Shown here in pieces: positions 1-6,442 of a DNA stretch of 23,981 nt (position 1 is the stretch's first letter; each line of letters starts with the position of its first letter). The notes beneath the pieces were generated by a model, which saw only the letters and a list, made by a program, of their open reading frames with translations, was not told the origin of the DNA and did not search any database. This DNA comes from Planctomycetota bacterium (lineage in GTDB: Bacteria; Planctomycetota; UBA8742; JACQVU01), in contig JACQVU010000161.1 in NCBI GenBank assembly GCA_016209585.1, positions 1 to 23,981 of the forward strand. Reading direction: 5' to 3'. The position numbers and the translations under genes were made by a program.

Positions 1-2
1 AC

Positions 3-2648
3 GTGGAGTCGCTCTCCATCCACGCGCGCAGTTTCCAGGAACAGCTGCACAAGCCCGACGTCGAGTCCATCGAGGGCCTGCCGCCGACCGTGGCGGTGTC
101 ACAGCGGCACGGCTCGCCGGGGCCGCGATCGACGGTGGCCACCAGCACGGAGTTGTATGACTTCTTTCGCCTGCTCTTCGCCCGCGTCGGCCGCCCGCAC
201 TGCCCGGGTTGCGGCGGGGCGGTAAGGAGTCGCACCGTTGAACAGGTGACGGAGGCGATCGTCTCGTGGCCCGATCACACGCGGTATTGCGTGCTGGCGC
301 CCTACGCCCGCGCCGCGCCGGGACGCCACCAGGACACCCTGCGCCGGATGCAGCGGGAGGGTTTCGTGCGCGCGCGGGTGGACGGGCAGTTCGCGCGGCT
401 GGACGGCGATCTGCCCCTGGCCCCGGAAGCGCCGCACACCATCGACGCGGTGGTGGACCGCAACTTCGTGGCGCCGGGGGCGCGGTCGCGGGTGGCGGAG
501 TCGGTGGAACTGGCCTACCGCGTCTCCGGGGGCTTCGTCACCGTGCTGCGGGAGACGGGCGAGGATCAATGGGCGGAAGAGACCCACGCCGAGCGCCCGG
601 CGTGCCGCGCGTGCGGCATCGTGATCGGCGACCTCACGCCGAAAACCTTCAGTTTCAACGCGCCCGAGGGCGCCTGCGCGGCCTGCCACGGCCTGGGCGC
701 GGCGCCCCGGCCCGACCCCGACCTGGTGGCGCCCGCCCCGGCGCTGTCGCTGGCCGGGGGGGCCATCGCCCCCTGGCGCGGGCCGGACGGTAAACTCGAT
801 CCGCTCTTTCGCCCCCTGGCTGAGGCCTTCTGCGCCCGCGCCGGCGTCAGCCTCCACGCCGCGTTCAGCAAAATGCCGGAAGAGGCGCGCCAGGCGCTGC
901 TCTTCGGCGCGCCCGCGGCGGACGGCGCGCCCGCCTTCGAGGGGGTGATCCCGGCGCTGGCCCATCGTTTCGAGAAGGCCCGCGGCGCGCGCGCCCGGCG
1001 CGAGGTGGAGCCGTTCCTGGCCGACTTCCCCTGCGCCGCCTGCGGTGGGGCCAGGCTGTCGCCCGTGGCCCTGGCGGTGCGAGTCGGCGGACGCAACATC
1101 GCGGAACTGTGCGCCATGACCGTCGCCGGCGCGCGGGACTTCATCGCCGGGTTGGCCCTGGCCGGCGACGAACTGACCGTGGCCCGGCCGGTGCTGGCGC
1201 ACGTGATCTCGCGCCTTGACCTCCTGTTGGACGTGGGGTTGGCCTACCTGACGCTGGATCGCCTCTGTTCCACCCTCTCCGGGGGCGAGGCGCAGCGCAT
1301 CCGGCTGGCGACCCAGATCGCCGGCGGCCTGGCCGGGGTCTGCTACGTGCTCGACGAACCCACCACCGGCCTCCACCCGCGCGACACTGAGCGGCTTATC
1401 GCCATCCTGCGGCGCATCCGTGACGCCGGCAACACGGTCATCGTGGTGGAGCACGACGCCGACGTGCTGCGCGCCGCCGATCTCCTGGTGGACATGGGAC
1501 CGGGCGCCGGCGGCGCCGGCGGCGACGTGATCTACCGCGGCCCGGTGGAGAAGGCTGCCGCGGAGCCGCGTTCGCTCACGGGCCGCTACCTGGCCGGCGC
1601 CCTGGAGGTCGCCACCCCCGCGCGCCGGCGGCCCGCCTCGCCCTACAAGGCGGTGGAAGTGGTCGGCGCCACCGAGCACAACCTGAAAGACCTGCGCGTC
1701 AAGTTTCCGGCCGGCGTCTTCACCTGCGTCACGGGCGTCTCCGGGTCGGGCAAGTCCACGCTGGTCGGCCGCGTCTTGCTGGCCGCCCTCCGGCGGCGGC
1801 TGCAGAGGTCCGGCCCGCGGCCCGGCGCCCATCGGCAACTTCTGGGAGTTTCCTGCGTTGACAACGTGGTGGAGATCAGCCAGACGAGCATCGGCCGCAC
1901 GCCGCGCTCCAACGCGGCCACCCACACCGGGGCGTTCGACGAAATCCGCCGGCTCTTCGCGGCCACCAAGGAGGCCCGGATCCGCGGCTACCATGAGAAC
2001 CGCTTCTCGTTCAACGTGAAGGGCGGGCGCTGTGAGACCTGCCGCGGCCAAGGGACCCGGCGCGTGGAGATGCACTTCCTGCCCGACGTTTTCGTCACCT
2101 GCGAGGCCTGCGGCGGCTCGCGGTACAACCGCGAGACGCGCGAAGTCCGCTGGCGCGGTGTCACCATCGCCGACGTGCTCAACCTCCGCGTCGACGAGGC
2201 GCTGCGATCCTTCGACCGCGTCCCCGAACTCCGCCGGTTGCTGGAGGTCATGAAATCGGTCGGCCTCGCCTACCTGCCGCTCGGCCAGCCGGCGTCGACC
2301 TTCTCCGGCGGAGAGGCCCAGCGGGTGAAACTCGCGGCGGAACTGGCCGGACGGCAGACCGGCCGGACCTTGTACGTGCTGGACGAACCCACCACCGGCC
2401 TGCACCCCGCCGACGTGGCCCGCCTGCTGGACGTGCTGGGGCAACTGGTGGACCACGGCAACACGGTGGTGGTCATCGAGCATAATCTCGACGTGATCCG
2501 CGCCGCCGACTGGATCATCGATCTTGGCCCCGAGGGAGGCGAGCACGGCGGCCGGGTGGTGGCCGAGGGAACGCCGGAAGAGGTGGCCGCCGCGGCGGCG
2601 TCTCACACCGGCCGCTTCCTTGCCCAGGCCCTCGCGCGCGGCGCGTGA
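3..2648 (+). CDS. uvrA: Excinuclease ABC subunit A (UvrA), 5' end outside the window
   Basis: DNA-damage recognition ATPase of nucleotide-excision repair, acting with UvrB and UvrC. The visible 881 residues begin at the sequence VESLS, which in UvrA follows the first Walker A, so roughly the first 50-60 residues are missing to the left. The GTG at 3 is therefore not the start. Seen in order: CPGC (about 67-70), a zinc-finger region with CRAC and CAAC (about 198-230), CAACGG (about 346), the first ABC signature LSGGEAQR (about 427) and Walker B VLDEPTTGLH (about 449). The second half has Walker A GVSGSGKST (about 578), the IGRTPRSN motif, zinc finger CETC/CEAC (about 678-705), signature FSGGEAQR (about 767) and Walker B VLDEPTTGLH (about 792). 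All catalytic motifs are intact. lexA follows 156 bp downstream on the same strand. A UvrA paralogue rather than the housekeeping copy cannot be excluded. Confidence 0.96.
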   Translation: MESLSIHARSFQEQLHKPDVESIEGLPPTVAVSQRHGSPGPRSTVATSTELYDFFRLLFARVGRPHCPGCGGAVRSRTVEQVTEAIVSWPDHTRYCVLAPYARAAPGRHQDTLRRMQREGFVRARVDGQFARLDGDLPLAPEAPHTIDAVVDRNFVAPGARSRVAESVELAYRVSGGFVTVLRETGEDQWAEETHAERPACRACGIVIGDLTPKTFSFNAPEGACAACHGLGAAPRPDPDLVAPAPALSLAGGAIAPWRGPDGKLDPLFRPLAEAFCARAGVSLHAAFSKMPEEARQALLFGAPAADGAPAFEGVIPALAHRFEKARGARARREVEPFLADFPCAACGGARLSPVALAVRVGGRNIAELCAMTVAGARDFIAGLALAGDELTVARPVLAHVISRLDLLLDVGLAYLTLDRLCSTLSGGEAQRIRLATQIAGGLAGVCYVLDEPTTGLHPRDTERLIAILRRIRDAGNTVIVVEHDADVLRAADLLVDMGPGAGGAGGDVIYRGPVEKAAAEPRSLTGRYLAGALEVATPARRRPASPYKAVEVVGATEHNLKDLRVKFPAGVFTCVTGVSGSGKSTLVGRVLLAALRRRLQRSGPRPGAHRQLLGVSCVDNVVEISQTSIGRTPRSNAATHTGAFDEIRRLFAATKEARIRGYHENRFSFNVKGGRCETCRGQGTRRVEMHFLPDVFVTCEACGGSRYNRETREVRWRGVTIADVLNLRVDEALRSFDRVPELRRLLEVMKSVGLAYLPLGQPASTFSGGEAQRVKLAAELAGRQTGRTLYVLDEPTTGLHPADVARLLDVLGQLVDHGNTVVVIEHNLDVIRAADWIIDLGPEGGEHGGRVVAEGTPEEVAAAAASHTGRFLAQALARGA

Positions 2649-2688
2649 CGCCGGGCGGTCCGGATCGCCACGGGGCGCGAAAAAGCCG

Positions 2689-2724
2689 CTGGCCCGGCCT
2701 CCCGGCGCGCGCGTCAGGTTTTTT
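2689..2724 (+). terminator. Candidate intrinsic terminator after uvrA
   Basis: An imperfect GC-rich stem is followed directly by six T residues (2719-2724). The outer arm CTGGC can pair with GTCAG with one G-T pair, and the inner CCGG-CCTC-CCGG forms a short hairpin. It lies 40 bp past the uvrA stop and 80 bp before the lexA start, so uvrA and lexA may be separate transcripts. The stem has an internal loop and folding was judged by eye. Confidence 0.35.
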
Positions 2725-2804
2725 GTGGATTATCGTGGCGAGCCGTGATACGGAAGTGGCCAAGGTCCGGGGAAAGTCCACCTTCACCGTCATACAGGCG
2801 TCAG

Positions 2805-3404
2805 ATGAATCTCACCAAGAAACAACGCGACGTGCTCGACTTCCTCATCGACTACAAGCGCGCCAACCGCATCGCGCCCACGCTGGCCGAGATCGCCGCC
2901 AACTTCGGCATCACCAAGGAAACCGCTCACTCCCACCTGCGCCAACTGGAGCGCAAGGCCGCCGTGCGCCGCAACAAACACGAGGCCCGGGGCATCACGA
3001 TTCTGGCCGAGGACTTCAAGGAGTCTTCCCAGCCGCGCATGCCCCTCCTGGGCTACATCTCGGCCGGGATGCCCATTGAGGCGCTGCTCGACCAGGAGGA
3101 GTTCGACCTGGATCGCGTGCTGCCGCCGCGCCGCGATTGCTTCGTCCTGCGGGTGCGCGGCGACTCCATGATCGACGAGGGCATCCAGGACGGCGACTAC
3201 GTCATCATCCAGCGCAAGAGCGTGCCGGAGAACGGCGACACCGTGGTCGCCCTCGTCAACCAGAACGAGGCCACGCTGAAAAAATACTTCCTCGAGAACA
3301 AGAAAACTGTTCGCCTCCAACCGGCCAACCCGAATCTGAAACCCTTCTATCCCAAGGAAGTCAAAATTCAGGGCGTCGTCGTCGGCGTCGTACGGCGCTA
3401 TTGA
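2805..3404 (+). CDS. lexA: LexA repressor, SOS-response autoprotease
   Basis: Transcriptional repressor of SOS genes that cleaves itself when RecA filaments form on damaged DNA. From the ATG at 2805 it has 199 residues, the usual LexA length. The open frame extends to 2745, but the extra 20 residues are unlike LexA and MNLTKKQRDVLDFL is the typical N-terminus. A winged helix-turn-helix spans about residues 1-65. The self-cleavage site is Ala87-Gly88 in ISAGMP. The catalytic serine is Ser121 in GDSMIDEGI and the lysine general base is Lys159 in ATLKKYF. No strong Shine-Dalgarno is visible before 2805. I could not identify a LexA operator with confidence because operator sequence differs between phyla. 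Neighbouring uvrA is a classical SOS target, which supports the assignment. Confidence 0.95.
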   Translation: MNLTKKQRDVLDFLIDYKRANRIAPTLAEIAANFGITKETAHSHLRQLERKAAVRRNKHEARGITILAEDFKESSQPRMPLLGYISAGMPIEALLDQEEFDLDRVLPPRRDCFVLRVRGDSMIDEGIQDGDYVIIQRKSVPENGDTVVALVNQNEATLKKYFLENKKTVRLQPANPNLKPFYPKEVKIQGVVVGVVRRY

Positions 3405-3414
3405 GCACGCCCGG

Positions 3415-5265
3415 TTACCGCCCCGCCGTCTTCTCGGCCGGCCCGGCGGGCGGCGGCGCCGCCGCCGGCGCGGCGAGCGGTCCGGCCAACATCGGCAGCA
3501 CGAGTGACGCGGGGCGGGCCGCGTCGTGATACAGGGTGACATCGGCGCTCCGCGCGCCAGCGGCCTCCCACTGGTCGGCCCCCGTGTGCGGGTTGCGCCC
3601 GTACCGCGGAGAATTCCCCGAGGCCACCAGCACCTTCAACTCGTGGTCCTGACCGAACGTATAGGCCGTGACCGGCAACCGCACCGTCACCGTGACCACC
3701 GCCCCCGGCGTGAGCGGCTCCACCTTCCCGGCGCGCAGTTTCGCGCGCTGGATGGCGTCGGCCACGTGCATCACCCGGCCGTCGGGCAACCCGTCGGCCA
3801 CCCACACCGCCAGGTCCACGTCGGCGCGGTTCACGCCGCACGACAGCGAAACCCGCATGTTCCCGCAGGTCCGCAGCGGCGCGGACAGTTTGCCGGTGGT
3901 GTAGACCAGCACGTCACGCCGGTTCTCCAGTTTCTTCAGATCGCATTGCCCGTGCGGCAGCGGCGGCAGGTTGGCGCCCCCCAGCGTCGGCGGCGGATCG
4001 GTCGGGTCGTACGTGTAGGCGCGGGTCAGCGGCTTGTCGGCCGTGGCCGGTCCCGGCGCTTCCCGCGTGATCCGGCCGTCGGCGGTCAGGTTCCAGGTCT
4101 GTTCCTTCACCGGACGGCCGGGAAACTGCGCCGCCTCCACCCAGGGAGCGTTCTCGCCGCACTGGTAGTAGCGCACCACCGGCGTCTTCTCCCAGCCGTC
4201 GTTCTTCGCGCCGCGCAGGTAGTGGTCAAAGAAGGCCAGCGTGGCCTTCCGCGCCACGTCGGCCGCCCCCTCGTACTTCGCCTCCCCCTGCTCGCCCATG
4301 TCCACCGACATGTGGTCCCACGGGCCGACCAGCAGGTAGGTGTTCTCCCGCGCCACCGGGCCGGACTTCTTCCGGAAGTCGTTGAAGTTCCGCAGAATGG
4401 CGTCGGGAAAGTTGTCCCACCACCCGGTGATCAGCAGCATGGGCACGTCGAGCAGATCGGGGTGATAGGTGTCTCTCTCCAGGTTCTTCCACACCGCCAC
4501 GTCCGGGAGGGGAAAGAGGCGCAGCACGCCGACGCCGAAGCCCAGAGCGTCCAGCGCCTTCACGTGCGCCTCGCGGAAAACGCCCCCGTCGTAAAAGTAC
4601 TCGTACGTCTGCCCCATCGTCGCCACCAGCGGCACGCAGCAGACGAGGTGCGGCGGCTTCTCCGCGGCGGTGTCGAATTGCGCCTTGCCGAGGGCGCTCG
4701 GCCCCCACGTGCCCACCTTGCCGTCGCTCCACGCTTGCTTCGCGATCCACTCCACCGTGTCGAACCCATCGTTGCCCCGGCCGCGCGACGTGGCCGACTT
4801 CGCCTCCCGCGACCCGTAAAACCCGCGCCAGTCCACCACCACGTACGCGTAGTGCTCGCGGTCGTACAGACCGTGATAGTTGCTCTTCAGCCGCTTGTCC
4901 GCCGCCGCTTCCCCGGTGACCGCGCCGAGCCGGTTCTTGTTATAGGGCGTCTGGATGAGCACCGAGGGGTACTTCCCCGGCCTCGGTGGAAGATAGACGT
5001 CGCCGGCCAGGAACTTGCCGTCCCGCGCCGGAACGCGCACGTCCTTGATCTCCGGCTTCCACGCTCCCGATTCGCCCGCCGCGGCGGGCGAACCAGCCGC
5101 GGGCGGCGCGGCCGGAGCGGAACCTTGGACCGGCGGCTGCTTCTCCCGCCCCTCTTCGGCGACGGAAGAGCGCCCACCCAGCGCGCCGCCGACCAACGCC
5201 GCCACCCCCAGGGCCACCGGCCACGCGGCCGCGATCGCCCACCGGAATGTACAGATAGCGCGCAT
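3415..5265 (-). CDS. Secreted CocE/NonD-type hydrolase, S15 X-Pro dipeptidyl-peptidase family
   Basis: An alpha/beta-hydrolase of the S15/CocE family, whose members cleave X-prolyl dipeptides or small esters and amides; the substrate here is unknown. The start at 5265 is preferred because GGGGAGAG lies five bases upstream and the product opens with a signal peptide (hydrophobic stretch about residues 9-30). The frame is open for 63 further codons upstream, but those resemble a different gene remnant. The 616-residue protein has the nucleophile in GPSALG (Ser190), Asp284 in GWWDNF and His318 in GPWDHM. This matches the Ser-Asp-His order of the family, and is followed by the C-terminal jelly-roll domain typical of CocE. 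A proline/alanine-rich linker follows the signal peptide and another ends the protein. The gene is convergent with lexA, with only 10 bp between the stops. Confidence 0.88.
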   Translation of the reverse strand: MRAICTFRWAIAAAWPVALGVAALVGGALGGRSSVAEEGREKQPPVQGSAPAAPPAAGSPAAAGESGAWKPEIKDVRVPARDGKFLAGDVYLPPRPGKYPSVLIQTPYNKNRLGAVTGEAAADKRLKSNYHGLYDREHYAYVVVDWRGFYGSREAKSATSRGRGNDGFDTVEWIAKQAWSDGKVGTWGPSALGKAQFDTAAEKPPHLVCCVPLVATMGQTYEYFYDGGVFREAHVKALDALGFGVGVLRLFPLPDVAVWKNLERDTYHPDLLDVPMLLITGWWDNFPDAILRNFNDFRKKSGPVARENTYLLVGPWDHMSVDMGEQGEAKYEGAADVARKATLAFFDHYLRGAKNDGWEKTPVVRYYQCGENAPWVEAAQFPGRPVKEQTWNLTADGRITREAPGPATADKPLTRAYTYDPTDPPPTLGGANLPPLPHGQCDLKKLENRRDVLVYTTGKLSAPLRTCGNMRVSLSCGVNRADVDLAVWVADGLPDGRVMHVADAIQRAKLRAGKVEPLTPGAVVTVTVRLPVTAYTFGQDHELKVLVASGNSPRYGRNPHTGADQWEAAGARSADVTLYHDAARPASLVLPMLAGPLAAPAAAPPPAGPAEKTAGR

Positions 5266-5339
5266 CGGCACTCTCCCCAGACCCCGCGACTTGCCGCGAG
5301 CGGCACGATAACACAACCTGGCCGACCCGTGGGCCTTTT

Positions 5340-5502
5340 TCATCCTTGAAGATGCGACAATGTATTCAATTCCTGGCTGAGCAGCGCCGGGTTCCGGCAG
5401 ACGTGGTGCGCCCACGCGCCGAGGGCGCCCCAGTTGTTGACGGCCGTTACCCATCGCCCGGCTGCGTTGTGTTTCGCGCGCGTTTCGTTGTCTTCGTAGT
5501 CC
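5340..5502 (-). pseudogene. Probable C-terminal remnant of a type III-like restriction endonuclease
   Basis: The last ~50 codons of an open frame ending at 5340 read RAKHNAAGRWVTAVNNWG, then a segment containing AWAHHVCRNPALLSQEL. In my recollection this RWVxAVNNWGxLGxWxxHVCRxPxxL pattern is the extreme C-terminus of large DEAD/DEAH-helicase restriction enzymes (BPTD_3080-like or type III Res family). No helicase motifs, nuclease motif or start codon for such a protein occur upstream. Instead the fragment abuts a long GC-rich palindrome (5503-5590). I infer that the rest of the gene was deleted or displaced. The frame itself stays open to about 6029, so the fragment might be expressed as part of something else, but that upstream reading is low-complexity and Arg/Pro-rich. 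The assignment rests on a short motif. Confidence 0.5.
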
Positions 5503-5590
5503 GTAGGGCGCGCCGTGCGCGCCGATCCGTTGATCCTACCCGTGGGCGAAGGCGGTTGCCGGATCAATCGGCGCGCACGGCGCGCCCTAC
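5503..5590. repeat. 88-bp imperfect palindrome (REP/MITE-like element)
   Basis: The left arm starts GTAGGGCGCGCCGTGCGCGC at 5503 and runs to GATCC at 5536. The right arm (5561-5590) is its reverse complement and ends GCGCGCCCTAC. Twenty-four outer base pairs are perfect, then a 4-base insertion (CCGT) interrupts the left arm, then six more pairs match. The loop is 24 bases (5537-5560). Elements of the form GTAGGG-GCGCGCC-GTGCGCGCC are, from memory, common interspersed palindromes in GC-rich bacteria. It lies between the restriction-gene remnant and the small zinc-ribbon ORF. It could act as a bidirectional transcription barrier. Confidence 0.85.
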
Positions 5591-5641
5591 TCGCACGGCG
5601 GCGGGGGTGGGGCAACGTCGCCCGCGTCGGGCAAGGCGAGG

Positions 5642-6280
5642 TCACCGGCGCGCGGCGGCGATGATTCCCGAAACGACGAGGAATACTACCAATATCACGA
5701 GCCGCCCTGCAGTGCGGCCTTCCGCGTGCGAGAGAAGGTAGACAAATCCGGTGAGGGCCACCGCCCCCAACAGGGCCAGAACAAGGCACCCGATCCGATC
5801 CGCCCAACCCTGCTCCGGGGTGAGCGATTCCGAGACAGATCGAGCGCGCGCTCGCATCTTGCCTTTCGCGCGGCGCACCAGGCGAGCGGGCGGGTTCGCC
5901 CGAACCTGCATCGCGGTGGGCGATTCCGAGACGGACCGAGCGCCCAAGGGCGGGGGCGGGATCCGGGAGGAGGTGTCGCACACGAACGGGTTGAACCGCA
6001 ACGGCCGGCCGCACGCGGCGTTGGGGCAATGGGCGTCGAGCGCCGGATCGCCCGCGCTCTCATCATCTCCGCGCCTCTGCGTCTCCGCGTGAGGCATGCC
6101 CGCCCCCCTCCGCGCGGCCCGTTCGAGCGCCTCGATCACCGCCCGCGTCGGCTCGCCCAACTCCACCGCCCGCGTGCCGAGCGCCAGGTGCTTCTCCGGC
6201 GAACCGGCCCACGCGGCGATGTCGCGCCCCTCCCATTCGCGAATCAGGGCCGCGAGCGATGTATGGCGGGCGGGGGGCAT
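5642..6280 (-). CDS. Small zinc-ribbon/membrane protein, possibly a gene remnant
   Basis: A 212-residue product of unknown function. Residues 1-62 are helical; the stretch SPEKHLALGTRAVELGEP looks like a truncated TPR-type unit. Residues about 63-80 (HAETQRRGD) come from an interspersed repeat at 6061-6093. Residues about 82-100 carry a zinc-ribbon half, CPNAACGRPLRFNPFVCD, which closely resembles CPECSRPLRFNPYVCD in the tail of the large NTPase upstream. The phrase RSVSES occurs twice from a 27-bp direct repeat. Two hydrophobic helices near the C-terminus (about 168-188 and 193-208) suggest membrane insertion. The ATG at 6280 has no Shine-Dalgarno and an in-frame stop lies just upstream. The gene sits 162 bp behind the NTPase gene on the same strand. 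I think it is either a decayed paralogue of that tail or a small companion gene. Confidence 0.45.
   Translation of the reverse strand: MPPARHTSLAALIREWEGRDIAAWAGSPEKHLALGTRAVELGEPTRAVIEALERAARRGAGMPHAETQRRGDDESAGDPALDAHCPNAACGRPLRFNPFVCDTSSRIPPPPLGARSVSESPTAMQVRANPPARLVRRAKGKMRARARSVSESLTPEQGWADRIGCLVLALLGAVALTGFVYLLSHAEGRTAGRLVILVVFLVVSGIIAAARR
5821..5943. repeat. Pair of 27-bp direct repeats
   Basis: Copies at 5821-5847 and 5917-5943 match at 24 of 27 positions (core GCGATTCCGAGAC), 96 bp apart centre to centre, a multiple of three. On the - strand both encode RSVSES within the small zinc-ribbon ORF. Origin unknown; an internal duplication or two insertions of a short repeat are both possible. 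Confidence 0.7.
6061..6093. repeat. Short interspersed repeat (HAETQRRGD type)
   Basis: The + strand carries CTCCGCGCCTCTGCGTCTCC followed by GCGTGAG. From memory, CTCTGCGTCTCTGCGTGA-like sequences occur scattered in many unrelated bacterial genomes and yield the translated phrase HAETQRRGE, as here in the small ORF on the - strand. It marks inserted non-family sequence inside that ORF. Confidence 0.5.
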
Positions 6281-6442
6281 GGGGAGATGGGGGATGCGAC
6301 GGGAAGCGTTACTTCAGTTTGTAGGGTGCGCACAGAGCGCCACATGCCGCGATGGGAGCGTCGACCACCGATTTCGCGCGGGGGATGCGGCCAAGGCGCG
6401 CGGTGGCGCGCGGCGTGCAGCCGACGAACTGTGGTTCGAACG

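Noticed and set aside
99..2606. 835-residue open frame antisense to uvrA
   Set aside because: High GC content suppresses stop codons; the product is Arg/Gly/His-rich with no domain, and uvrA on the other strand is certain.
2730..5311. TTATCGTG occurring upstream of lexA (2730-2737) and, on the - strand, upstream of the S15 gene (5304-5311)
   Set aside because: An 8-base match twice in this window is not enough to claim a shared regulatory site; no matching -35 element was found for either.
3526..5349. 607-residue open frame antisense to the S15 hydrolase
   Set aside because: Low-complexity Arg/His/Val composition typical of a GC-rich shadow; the - strand gene has an intact catalytic triad.
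6396..6411. GCGCGC-GGTG-GCGCGC hairpin after the NTPase stop
   Set aside because: Alternating GC palindromes are frequent in such DNA and there is no T run, so a terminator is not supported.
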